A stretch of 33,395 bases of DNA from NCBI GenBank assembly GCA_964452495.1, contig CAYVMC010000021.1:1-33395 (forward strand), in the 5' to 3' direction. The notes below the pieces were generated by a model. The model was not told where the DNA came from. It worked only from the letters and a program-made list of their open reading frames with translations, and did not search any database. A program made the translations under genes and the position numbers. How positions within the stretch are numbered: position 1 is the first letter of the stretch; every line of letters starts with the position of its first letter. This DNA is from CALUTH01 sp964452495 (lineage in GTDB: Bacteria > Cyanobacteriota > Vampirovibrionia > Gastranaerophilales > Gastranaerophilaceae). Below are positions 1-8,593 of this stretch, piece by piece.

Positions 1-2
1 AC

Positions 3-3000
3 AGACAAGTTGAAATCGAAGTTAATAGACAGAGATATTCAACTAATGATGTGACCGAATTCAAAGGGGATGTGAAAGTTTCTAATGATACAAGAGTTAA
101 AAATAATGAGTTAAACACAGCTAATTCAGTTAATGAAACAATTAAGCCAATAAATGTTCCTGAAAAAGTTAGTGCAAAAGCTATAAGAGACTTCGTTGCC
201 AATAGTCCTGAATTAAAAAATAACAAATGGCTACAAGACAATATTGAAACCTTATTAGATGTTTGTAATGATGCAAATAATTATGAAGCACCACTTGTAA
301 AACTGAAAGAAAAGATGTTGCATCCATTGTTAAAACAACACAGGCTTGAAATTCTTAATACTTTTTTATCTGAGCCAAAATTATACAATGATAAGCAGTT
401 ACAACAAGGTATTAAATATTTATTATATACTTATGATGCCAAATCTTCAAAAGAGAGAGTTGAAAGTTTAAAATGGTATGCTAATCTTAAAGATGCTGAA
501 GTTCAAAATACTAGAAATGGCATGACTTTACAAATATTAGATACAAATAACTTAAAAGATAGTTATGCGTATTGCTTACTTACAAATAATAATTTATCAT
601 TAGAAAACAAAAAACTTATATATGAATATATCTATAAAAACAATTCGTTCGAGTTAAATAGGAATGCTTCAAGCTTAAGAGAACTTTGCGATAAGATATC
701 AAATAAAGATGATATAAATTTCCTATTAAATCATTTTGGAGAATTAGCTAGCCATCCATTCTTTGATCGCTTTTTTACATCTGGACAAAGCCCGGAAGAT
801 GCAAAAGCAAAAATTTTAATGTATGAATATTTTAAATCCTTAAACGAAGATTTGCAGAATGATGACATTTTATTATACATAACAAGTGCAACACAGGATA
901 ATGCAACCTTCATCAAAGAAAATTATAACAATCCTGAATGGAAAGATTATTTACCTGACATATTTTATGCTGTAGATAATGTTAATTCTGATTTCGCAAA
1001 AGAATTAATGAATGATACTGAGTTTCCAAAAGACTTAATAAAAGATGTTTTAAACCAAACTTATAAATTTAATGTAGATTTTATTAGAAATGAACTATAT
1101 AAAAATCCAAATGTTCCAAGAGGCGAAATAGCAAACATTGCACATGCAACAGCCAACTATCAGAAGGAATTTTGTGTAGAATTAATTTCTAATAAAGATT
1201 TTCCAATAAATCAGGTAGCTGATTTATTAAGAAACAGCCACGAAATAACGATTTTTGATTTTACTAAAAAGTTATACGCAGATTCTAATATTCCAAAGGA
1301 AGATTTGGTTGCGATTACTAATCGAATGAGCGATATGAATATTGATGCTAAAAAAGAAGTTTATAAAACTCTTTCAAATTTAGAAGTTTTTCCTAAAGAA
1401 CAAATTTCAAAAGTATTAATTGCAATAAATGATAATGCTACAAATAAAGATTATGCATTAGAGCTTTGCCGAGAATATGTAAAAATGGAGCTTCCTGCTG
1501 ATAAAATTGGATTTTTAGTTGAAAATTACGGCAAAATTTCTCCAAAACAACTTCAAAAATTAACAAGAATTGTTGGAACAAGTAATCTTGCAAAATTGAG
1601 TGATAGTGATTTAGTCATGGCATGTCAAGTTGCAGATTTATATGGTAAAACAAATATTAATGAAATACCGATTGAAGGTAAAAAAGAAGCATTAAGGTCT
1701 TTAGTTGCTTGTAATGCAGGTTTATTTGATATTAGTCCTGAAATGCAAAAAATGTTTCCAATAATACCAACAAATCGAGAAGCTTATTGTTCATTGCTTA
1801 CATCGATTGTTCGTTCATTAGGTATTGAAACTAATACTTTAACAACAGCACAAACTTCTAAGTTTAATCAATCTATAACAGATTTATCTGGAACTATAGC
1901 AAAAATTTCTGATTCTGATTTTGCCAATTTAAAAATTACTCAAGAATATTCAAAAGATGATTTTATTAGAAATATTCTAAAAATAGTAAAAGACTTACCT
2001 GCAAAAGAGAGACAAAAAGTTTATGACTATTGGGGATTCGAATTACACCACAACAAAAATAACCAAACAGGATTTTCTATTACAGGCTACCCTGTTATCC
2101 TTGACAATGGCAAAAAACTAGCACAAATAACAGATCCTAGAACAAAAGATGTCATTGAATTATTAAAACCAGAAGTTATTAAATTTTCAGAACAAAATCC
2201 GATAAAATGTAATAATACTGAAATTGAAAAATTATTAAATGATATTATTGATGTTCTTCCAGAACTTAGAACAGAAATCGGTAAAAAACAACACAACACT
2301 CATGATTATGATGTGTTCCAACACTCATTAAAAGTGATGCAAAAAATTGCTCAAGAACCTAAATTCCAAACACTTAATGAATCTGATAAAAAAATAATGA
2401 TGCTCTCTGCACTCCTACACGATATAACCAAAAGTGAAGGTTACAGTGACAAAGCCCATGCAAAACAAGGGAGCTTTGATACAGTATTTATCGGTAAGAA
2501 ATTCAACCTCACCAGAGACGAAGAAATTAAATTGTATACTTTGGTAAGGCAGCATGAATGGCTTGAATACGTTAATACCGCTAAATCTGAAACGGAATTG
2601 ACTAAACGAATGCAATCGGTTGCTTATGACCTCCAGTACGATAACCTGTTTGATATGGTTTTGATGTTTACTCATGCAGATCTTAAAGCAGTAAAAAAAG
2701 ATAACTCTTTCCACGACTCTACTATTGGAAACAGCAGGGTTGATTTTAACGGAAATGTCAGAAGTTTTGGAGAATCAGCTGATTTGTATGCACAAAGAAT
2801 CAGAGGGTATATAGATGAATTAAAAATCTCCCAACCCCTACTCCCAGTTACTAAATTCCCCAGAGCATCTAAAATCAATGATGCAATCACAACTGTTAAT
2901 CCTGACGGAAGCACAAATATTAAAGGGGTATACAAACGCTCTGACGGGCTTATTGTTATTAAATTTAACGAAGTAAAGGACTGGGAAACTATAGGTTTTC

Positions 3001-3770
3001 CCCCAAATACCGTATCAAGAGGGTACACGGCTAAAAAAGGCACAGGTAAAGGTGATGCTATACTCAATGAAGATGTTAACACAGGTAACCTCAAATTCTT
3101 CGTCCACGGACTCGACTACGAAAACCAGCTTGTTAAATTTGATGCATTCTCCTTGATTAACTCCGATGTACTGCTCTCTGTAAGTTATGCTGAACGCCCT
3201 GAATCAAAATACAGGTTCTTTAGACCACAAGGGGTTGTACTTGATTTTGATACTCAATATGTCCACGGCGGTGGGAATACTGATGCAGGTTCCGGATGCG
3301 GTAAATTCATCGATAATTTCAAACAGGATTACATCTTTGGCGGAAGGAGAGAGTCTGACAGAGTCTATGTTGCTAATCTGATAAAAGAAGCAACCGGCAT
3401 GGATGATGCTCAGTATGTTAAATTTGTCGAAAGAAACAAAAACAAGCCAATCTCCGAAATTGAACCAAAGGAATATCAAGAACCCATTATCAAAGCTTTT
3501 GCAGCGATAAATTCTAACACAAGAAAGGGTATGCGTTCCTACAACGAAATGTACGGTTCTAACCCCAAAGAAGTTATGGCTGTTTTTGCTTACGAGATGA
3601 ATACAGGGAATAATATTGGTAACCCGCTCGATTTTCTGAGTAAAACAGAAATAGGAGTCTATGATAAAGGTTTCAACAGTGCTGAAACTCGTTCCGTTTA
3701 TGACAGAACCAAATTTCTTCAAGATTACGCTATTGAACACGATATTCCATTCATCGTGTTTGGTGATTAA
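3..3770 (+). CDS. Giant helical-repeat protein with HD domain, 5' partial
   Basis: The frame is open from the first bases of the window, so the true start lies upstream; a GTG at 51 is only the first possible start inside and has no ribosome binding site. Numbering from that GTG, residues about 314-500 hold tandem helical repeats of about 30 residues, each beginning D/E-F or similar (314, 343, 373, 403, 432, 467) with a later F/I/V-P pair. An HD-superfamily metal site follows: H758, H790-D791, H835 and H875-A-D877, the order seen in HD phosphohydrolases and the HD part of CCA-adding enzymes. The last 300 residues match no family I know. No signal peptide can be judged because the N-terminus is missing. 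The first two thirds are more AT-rich than the C-terminal third. It converges on the SIS gene with seven bases between stop codons and no terminator. The HD call is from motifs; substrate unknown. Confidence 0.85.
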   Translation, partial: RQVEIEVNRQRYSTNDVTEFKGDVKVSNDTRVKNNELNTANSVNETIKPINVPEKVSAKAIRDFVANSPELKNNKWLQDNIETLLDVCNDANNYEAPLVKLKEKMLHPLLKQHRLEILNTFLSEPKLYNDKQLQQGIKYLLYTYDAKSSKERVESLKWYANLKDAEVQNTRNGMTLQILDTNNLKDSYAYCLLTNNNLSLENKKLIYEYIYKNNSFELNRNASSLRELCDKISNKDDINFLLNHFGELASHPFFDRFFTSGQSPEDAKAKILMYEYFKSLNEDLQNDDILLYITSATQDNATFIKENYNNPEWKDYLPDIFYAVDNVNSDFAKELMNDTEFPKDLIKDVLNQTYKFNVDFIRNELYKNPNVPRGEIANIAHATANYQKEFCVELISNKDFPINQVADLLRNSHEITIFDFTKKLYADSNIPKEDLVAITNRMSDMNIDAKKEVYKTLSNLEVFPKEQISKVLIAINDNATNKDYALELCREYVKMELPADKIGFLVENYGKISPKQLQKLTRIVGTSNLAKLSDSDLVMACQVADLYGKTNINEIPIEGKKEALRSLVACNAGLFDISPEMQKMFPIIPTNREAYCSLLTSIVRSLGIETNTLTTAQTSKFNQSITDLSGTIAKISDSDFANLKITQEYSKDDFIRNILKIVKDLPAKERQKVYDYWGFELHHNKNNQTGFSITGYPVILDNGKKLAQITDPRTKDVIELLKPEVIKFSEQNPIKCNNTEIEKLLNDIIDVLPELRTEIGKKQHNTHDYDVFQHSLKVMQKIAQEPKFQTLNESDKKIMMLSALLHDITKSEGYSDKAHAKQGSFDTVFIGKKFNLTRDEEIKLYTLVRQHEWLEYVNTAKSETELTKRMQSVAYDLQYDNLFDMVLMFTHADLKAVKKDNSFHDSTIGNSRVDFNGNVRSFGESADLYAQRIRGYIDELKISQPLLPVTKFPRASKINDAITTVNPDGSTNIKGVYKRSDGLIVIKFNEVKDWETIGFPPNTVSRGYTAKKGTGKGDAILNEDVNTGNLKFFVHGLDYENQLVKFDAFSLINSDVLLSVSYAERPESKYRFFRPQGVVLDFDTQYVHGGGNTDAGSGCGKFIDNFKQDYIFGGRRESDRVYVANLIKEATGMDDAQYVKFVERNKNKPISEIEPKEYQEPIIKAFAAINSNTRKGMRSYNEMYGSNPKEVMAVFAYEMNTGNNIGNPLDFLSKTEIGVYDKGFNSAETRSVYDRTKFLQDYAIEHDIPFIVFGD

Positions 3771-3777
3771 ATCATCC

Positions 3778-4857
3778 CTAGAATTTAACGATTTTTTTAA
3801 GCCCTTTTGGTTTATCAGGATTTTTGTGCCTTTTTATGGCAATCTCAAGGGCAAGAAGCTGGCATAACACTACATTTGCAAACATATACTGCAGTTCATT
3901 CTCACACTCAATATTAATAGTCATATTTGCCCGTATATCTGAATTGGGTTTACCAATTATGTACAGCGACGGATTGTAATCCTTTTTTATATTCTGTAAG
4001 TACCTTGAAGATGTATAAGAAATATCTTTCAATGAAAGATAAAGTAAAATACTCTTATTATTCAAAACCGCAACATGTCCATGCATAAACTCACCTAAAA
4101 TTGCAGCATTTACATTCAAATATGAGGTTTCTTTAATTTTTAATGCCGCTTCTTTAGCAAGTGAATAAGCTATACCATCAGCAGCTATAACAATACTCTT
4201 TGATTTTGCAACAAAACCGGCAAGCTGTTTAACTTTACTTCTCATATTAAGTGCTTTTGTTACAATATCAGGTATACAATTAAGTGATTTCCTGTAAATT
4301 TTTACATACTCATTTGCATCATCATGATTTTTGGCAAGAGTTAATGCAACAATAAGAAGCGAAAGCATTTGTGCAGTAAAAGATTTTGTTGCGGCAATAC
4401 CCAGCTCTTTTCCGGCAGAACAGCATACACGATAATCACACAAATCCCAAATAGTTGAATTTTCTTTGTTCGTAATACAAAGTGTAGGCAAATGTCCGAA
4501 CTCTTTTACCCTCCTAACGGCACTCAAAGTATCACCTGTTTCACCAGATTGAGTAATAAATATATATAAAAGCCCTTCATCATGCGGAATTACGCTTTTT
4601 AGCAAAAATTCACTTGAATAAATCGCCCGTGTTTCTACACCGGAAATTCTCTCAAGCAAATCAACCGCAAACCTTGCACAATGATAAGATGAACCGCTTG
4701 CAATAATCACAACCCGATTTACATTCTCGGGTATAGAAACTTTTTCAGCACCTTCACTATATGCGTGAATAATATCTGCTAACACCATTGGCTGCTGATA
4801 AATTTCACTTTCCATCCAATATTTAAATTTAGAATTCCTTAGTTTTTTATCACGCAT
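3778..4857 (-). CDS. GlmS-type SIS domain sugar-phosphate protein without glutaminase domain
   Basis: This 359-residue protein aligns by motif with only the isomerase half of glucosamine-6-phosphate synthase. It starts with a version of the M-x-x-E-I-x-x-Q-P linker, has ASGSSYHCARFA and TQSGETGDTL in the first SIS lobe, AATKSFTAQ, then ALKIKETSY and LGEFMHGH in the second lobe, and ends with PDKPKGLKKIVKF, comparable to the DQPRNLAKSVTVE tail of GlmS. The N-terminal Cys-nucleophile glutaminase domain is absent, so it cannot draw ammonia from glutamine in the same chain. Such stand-alone proteins include NagB-II/GlmD-type glucosamine-6-phosphate deaminases and fructosamine-type deglycases; deaminase or ammonia-dependent isomerase is my inference. 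Its ATG overlaps the gatB stop by one base (TAATG), so it is probably translationally coupled to gatB. Confidence 0.85.
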   Translation of the reverse strand: MRDKKLRNSKFKYWMESEIYQQPMVLADIIHAYSEGAEKVSIPENVNRVVIIASGSSYHCARFAVDLLERISGVETRAIYSSEFLLKSVIPHDEGLLYIFITQSGETGDTLSAVRRVKEFGHLPTLCITNKENSTIWDLCDYRVCCSAGKELGIAATKSFTAQMLSLLIVALTLAKNHDDANEYVKIYRKSLNCIPDIVTKALNMRSKVKQLAGFVAKSKSIVIAADGIAYSLAKEAALKIKETSYLNVNAAILGEFMHGHVAVLNNKSILLYLSLKDISYTSSRYLQNIKKDYNPSLYIIGKPNSDIRANMTINIECENELQYMFANVVLCQLLALEIAIKRHKNPDKPKGLKKIVKF

Positions 4858-6299
4858 TATCCAAGTATTTCTTTTAAAAGTGCATTAACAGTTTGAGGAT
4901 TAGCTCTGCCTTTTGTTTCTTTCATAACCTGTCCGACAAAGAACCCGAATAACTGTGTTTTACCGTTTTTATATGCCTCAACCTGTGGAGCATTCGCATC
5001 AACAACTTTTTGTACAATGTCTCTTATTGCTCCTTCATCAGTAATTTGCGAAAGTCCCTTCTTCTCAACAATTGCACTTGCCTTTTCGCCGTCTTTCATC
5101 ATATCAATAATAATTTGTTTACCAATATTATTTGAAATAACAGCTTTTTCAATGAGCTGTATAAGCTCAACAAGATTTTCCGGTGTAAGTTTTGTTTCTG
5201 TTATCTCAAGCTTTTCTTCTTTTAAGTATGCCGCAATTTCTCCCATAATAAAGTTTACAGCTATTTTAGGTGTAGCACCGAGTTCAAGAACTTTATCAAA
5301 AAACATCGCAAGCGGCATTTGCTCAACAATAACAGATGCATCATATTCACTCAGACCTAAGTCCATATACCTCTGACGTTTTTGAGCAGGGAGTTCCGGC
5401 ATAGTTTTTCTGATATTTTCTACCCACTCCCTTGAAATTTCAAGCGGCATCAAATCGGGTTCCGGAAAATATCTGTAATCATGTGCATCTTCTTTTCCCC
5501 TCATAGAACGAGTCTCACGTGCGTTATCATCCCAGAGCCTTGTTTCCTGAACGACTTTGCCGCCCTCTTCTACAATTTCAATTTGCCTGTCAATTTCATA
5601 CTCTATTGCCCGCTGTAATGCTGAAAAGCTGTTAACGTTTTTAATCTCTGCTCTTGTACCAAATTCCTTTGAGCCTTTTGGCATTATAGAGATATTAGCG
5701 TCACATCTCATTGAACCTTCTTCAAGGTTTCCGTCACAAACACCTATATAACGAACAATGTTTCTTAATTCTTCCATATACATTCTTGCTTCTTCACTTG
5801 AACGCATATCCGGTTCTGAAACTATTTCCAACAACGGCGTACCTGCTCTATTCAAATCTACAAGAGAATACGAGGAGCCTGCAAGCCCAGCAGCCCCGGC
5901 ATGAACAAGTTTACCTGCATCTTCTTCAAGGTGAGCCCTTGTAATCCCGATTCTTTTTCCTTTTATTTCTAGATAACCGTTTACACAAATAGGTTCATCG
6001 TATTGAGAGATTTGATACCCTTTCGGTAAATCAGGATAAAAATACTGTTTACGGTCAAATTTGCAACGTGGCGGAATAGTGCAATTAAGAGCAAGCCCAG
6101 TTAATATTCCCATATTAACAGCTTCTTTATTAAGCACTGGCAACACCCCCGGCATCCCCAGAGTAATTGCACTTATGTGAGTATTTTGCTCGCTGCCAAA
6201 CTCCGCACTATCCGGAGCAAATATTTTTGATTTTGTTTTTAATTGTGCGTGAACTTCCAAACCGATTACAACTTCGTATTTATCTCTCAAACTTTCCAT
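4857..6299 (-). CDS. gatB: Asp-tRNA(Asn)/Glu-tRNA(Gln) amidotransferase subunit B
   Basis: GatB is the kinase/tRNA-binding subunit of the GatCAB complex, which converts misacylated Glu-tRNA(Gln) and Asp-tRNA(Asn) to the correct amides in organisms lacking the matching synthetases. The 480-residue length is normal. Diagnostic segments are YEVVIGLEVHAQL near the N-terminus, GMPGVLPVLN, the DFNRAGTPLLEIVSEPD-type block (here with V-D-L-N), and EIKNVNSF. The C-terminal part carries the YqeY-like tRNA-binding region, ending in VMKETKGRANPQTVN. An AGAGG ribosome site lies about six bases before the ATG. gatA and gatC are not in the window, so the complex must be completed from elsewhere. The gene leads a two-gene unit with the SIS protein. 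Confidence 0.97.
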   Translation of the reverse strand: MESLRDKYEVVIGLEVHAQLKTKSKIFAPDSAEFGSEQNTHISAITLGMPGVLPVLNKEAVNMGILTGLALNCTIPPRCKFDRKQYFYPDLPKGYQISQYDEPICVNGYLEIKGKRIGITRAHLEEDAGKLVHAGAAGLAGSSYSLVDLNRAGTPLLEIVSEPDMRSSEEARMYMEELRNIVRYIGVCDGNLEEGSMRCDANISIMPKGSKEFGTRAEIKNVNSFSALQRAIEYEIDRQIEIVEEGGKVVQETRLWDDNARETRSMRGKEDAHDYRYFPEPDLMPLEISREWVENIRKTMPELPAQKRQRYMDLGLSEYDASVIVEQMPLAMFFDKVLELGATPKIAVNFIMGEIAAYLKEEKLEITETKLTPENLVELIQLIEKAVISNNIGKQIIIDMMKDGEKASAIVEKKGLSQITDEGAIRDIVQKVVDANAPQVEAYKNGKTQLFGFFVGQVMKETKGRANPQTVNALLKEILG

Positions 6300-6322
6300 T
6301 TTAACCTCTTTAAATAATTATC

Positions 6323-6328
6323 ATTATA
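6323..6328 (-). promoter_or_regulatory. Possible -10 box for gatB operon
   Basis: A perfect TATAAT on the minus strand lies 24 bases before the gatB ATG. The position 17 bases further upstream is only a T-run, so a -35 box is not convincing. Confidence 0.35.
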
Positions 6329-6381
6329 AAAAAAGTTTAGCACAAAAAAAAAGAATAAATACCACATTTTTCATCCCGCAC

Positions 6382-6410
6382 TTGAAATCTCTTTTTGTTC
6401 ACGCTTTAAT
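6382..6410 (+). promoter_or_regulatory. Predicted promoter of ispH-rpsA
   Basis: TTGAAA at 6382-6387, a 17-base spacer and TTTAAT at 6405-6410 form a sigma70-like promoter. The leader to the TTG start of ispH would be about 50 bases. Confidence 0.5.
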
Positions 6411-6466
6411 ATAAGTACTGAGGAATATAAAAAAACCTCTAGTTCTTAGAAAGCAGATAAAAATTT

Positions 6467-7345
6467 TTGACTAACCAGAATATAAAATTAGCAAAGTTTG
6501 CAGGATTCTGTTACGGTGTTAAAAGGGCTGTTGATACAGTCACCAGACTAAAGCAGGAGAATCCTGAAAAAGATGTATATATACTTGGAGAATTAATACA
6601 TAACAAATATGTTATCTCCGAACTTCAAAAACTAGGAATTACTACAGTTAATTCCATATCTGAAATCCCCCAAAATGCATCAGGTTTTTGTGTAATAAGA
6701 AGCCACGGTGCTGTTCCAGAAATATTTGAAGAATTACTGAAAACATCTCTGCAAGTTGTTGATTTAACCTGCCCCGATGTTAAAAAAGTTCAGCAAAAAG
6801 CAATAGAACTCGCTAAGTCAGGATACTATGTAATTATTGTAGGTAAAGCAGAACATCCTGAAGTGGAAGCAATTTATGCAAATGCAAAACTATGGTCGGA
6901 TAAAGTTACTGTAATTAATTCCAAAGAACAAATAAAAAGTATAAAAAAAGATTTAGAACAACATAAAAAAATTGGTGTCGTTGTACAAACCACACAGAGA
7001 ATCACAACACTAAATGAAATTACAGCAGAATTAACACCTCTCGCAAAAGAGTTGTTGATTTACAATACTATTTGCCAGAGTACTTCAATGCGGCAGCAGG
7101 AAGCCGTTGAACTCTCGAAAGGCAGTGACTTAATGATTGTTGCCGGCTCTAAAAATAGTGCAAATACAACACACCTTGCGGAAATTCTTAACAATTTGGT
7201 TCAAACAATACACATAGAAAATGTTAATGAATTAGACTGTTATAAAAACATAATAAAAAATGCGGAAACAATCGGAATAACTGCCGGCGCGTCAACTCCG
7301 CAGATAATTATTGATAATGTAATTAAATATATAAAGGAGGAATAA
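6467..7345 (+). CDS. ispH: 4-hydroxy-3-methylbut-2-enyl diphosphate reductase
   Basis: IspH catalyses the last step of the MEP isoprenoid pathway, reducing HMBPP to IPP and DMAPP with an iron-sulfur cluster. The three cluster cysteines are C15 (FAGFCYGV), C102 (DLTCPDV) and C203 (NTICQST). The conserved LIHN, RSHGA, EHPEVEA and GSKNSANTTHLAE segments are also present, and the 292-residue length is normal. The only start that leaves the usual short N-terminus is the TTG at 6467: an in-frame stop lies three codons upstream, and there is no in-frame ATG before the first cysteine. The ribosome site is weak (AGAAAG), so translation may be modest. It is followed six bases later by rpsA. The pathway choice (MEP) fits bacteria of the cyanobacterial branch. 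Confidence 0.96.
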   Translation: MTNQNIKLAKFAGFCYGVKRAVDTVTRLKQENPEKDVYILGELIHNKYVISELQKLGITTVNSISEIPQNASGFCVIRSHGAVPEIFEELLKTSLQVVDLTCPDVKKVQQKAIELAKSGYYVIIVGKAEHPEVEAIYANAKLWSDKVTVINSKEQIKSIKKDLEQHKKIGVVVQTTQRITTLNEITAELTPLAKELLIYNTICQSTSMRQQEAVELSKGSDLMIVAGSKNSANTTHLAEILNNLVQTIHIENVNELDCYKNIIKNAETIGITAGASTPQIIIDNVIKYIKEE

Positions 7346-7351
7346 ACTAAA

Positions 7352-8407
7352 ATGACTACATTAGAAAAAGTAAAAGATGAATTTGAAATGCTTCTTGATG
7401 AAACATTCTCAAAAACAAATACAGTTGCCGATATCGTTGAAGGTACTGTAATCAGAAAAGATACCGACGGCTATCTGGTAAGCGTTAAAGGGGCAAAGCT
7501 TGAAGCTTTCTTGCCGCAAAAAGAACTTTCAAGCGATGTAGAAGACCTTGAAATTGGTGATACCCGTGAATACTACGTTCTGAGAGAAGAAAACGATGAA
7601 GAACCAATGCAATTATCATTAAAAAGAATTGCATTTGCTCAAGCCTGGGCGCAGCTTAATGATGCTAAAATTCAAGGCGATACAATCCTTGCAAAAGTTG
7701 TTTCAACTGTTAAAGGCGGTGTTCTTGTTGACGTTGCCGACCTTAAAGGTTTCATCCCGTCTTCTCAATTACGTACAGGCGCTCCTTTTGACGGACTTGT
7801 TGATACAAAAATCGAAGTTAAAGTACTTGAAGCAGATCCTAAGAAAAACAAACTTATCCTATCTCAACGGCTTGCAGTTGCCGAACAAAGAGATCAAGTT
7901 GTTGATAATGTACTTTCATCACTTGAAGAAGATCAGGTTGTTAAAGGTAATGTCGTAAGAATTACAGATTTCGGCGCGTTCGTTGATATCAACGGAATTG
8001 ACGGACTTCTCCCGATTTCTGAAATATCATGGCAAAGAATTAAACATCCATCAGATGTTGTAACTCTCGGTGACACTATTGAAGTCAAAATCATCAAAAT
8101 TGATCACGAATTAAAGAGAATTTCATTGTCTTTAAAAAGAATGGGTGAAAATCCCTGGCAACAAATAGAAGGACAGTTTGAAGAAGGTCAGGTTGTTAAA
8201 GGTACCGTTAACAAAGTAACTACTTTCGGCGCATTTATTAATATTTTCCCGGGAGTTGAAGCTCTTCTTCCTGTATCTGAAATGAGCAATGAAAATGTTA
8301 ATCCGTTTAACCTCTTCAAAGTAGGTGATGAAGTCGATGTTCTTATTAAAAAATTCACACCAAAAGAACATAGAATAGCATTGAGCATTAAAGATATAGA
8401 AAAATAG
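7352..8407 (+). CDS. rpsA: Ribosomal protein S1 homologue, four S1 domains
   Basis: S1 domains bind single-stranded RNA and help the 30S subunit load mRNA. Four OB-fold S1 repeats are visible at about residues 24-95, 107-175, 192-260 and 277-347. The last two carry the classic D/T-FGAFV/I-N/D-I core followed by GLLP or ALLP. At 351 residues it is shorter than the six-domain proteobacterial S1 and resembles the shorter Gram-positive and cyanobacterial forms. A strong AGGAGG at 7335-7340 overlaps the end of ispH, which points to a two-gene transcript. The reading frame ends just before a strong terminator. The ispH-rpsA pairing is also seen in Clostridia, sometimes as a fusion. Confidence 0.93.
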   Translation: MTTLEKVKDEFEMLLDETFSKTNTVADIVEGTVIRKDTDGYLVSVKGAKLEAFLPQKELSSDVEDLEIGDTREYYVLREENDEEPMQLSLKRIAFAQAWAQLNDAKIQGDTILAKVVSTVKGGVLVDVADLKGFIPSSQLRTGAPFDGLVDTKIEVKVLEADPKKNKLILSQRLAVAEQRDQVVDNVLSSLEEDQVVKGNVVRITDFGAFVDINGIDGLLPISEISWQRIKHPSDVVTLGDTIEVKIIKIDHELKRISLSLKRMGENPWQQIEGQFEEGQVVKGTVNKVTTFGAFINIFPGVEALLPVSEMSNENVNPFNLFKVGDEVDVLIKKFTPKEHRIALSIKDIEK

Positions 8408-8427
8408 TTTTTTTTCAAAACACTCTG

Positions 8428-8462
8428 AACCCGAAAGAAAACAAAAATCTTTCGGGTTTTTT
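8428..8462 (+). terminator. Rho-independent terminator after rpsA
   Basis: An 11-base perfect stem (AACCCGAAAGA paired with TCTTTCGGGTT at 8448-8458) with a nine-base loop is followed by a T-run. It lies 21 bases after the rpsA stop. Confidence 0.9.
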
Positions 8463-8497
8463 CTGTTTCTTTAAAAATTGTTTTTATCTTAAAAAAA

Positions 8498-8515
8498 ATT
8501 GTAAAGATTTGTAAA
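8498..8515 (-). promoter_or_regulatory. HLR1-like element (candidate RpaB-type site)
   Basis: Read on the minus strand the site is TTTACAAA-TC-TTTACAAT, a full match to the cyanobacterial HLR1 consensus (two kTTACAww octamers two bases apart). It ends 36 bases before a TATACT -10 box and 79 bases before the start codon of the coiled-coil protein. Binding by an RpaB-like OmpR-family regulator is inference. Confidence 0.55.
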
Positions 8516-8550
8516 AGTTTTAAACGCCCCTGAAATTACCATATAAATTA

Positions 8551-8556
8551 TATACT
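8551..8556 (+). promoter_or_regulatory. -10 box of the coiled-coil protein gene
   Basis: TATACT, with no recognisable -35 hexamer 15-19 bases upstream (CCCTGA at the 17-base position). The start point would be near 8563, which places the HLR1-like site at about -65 to -48. Confidence 0.45.
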
Positions 8557-8593
8557 TTATATATATGTAAGATGTTTTAAAGGAATATGCAAG

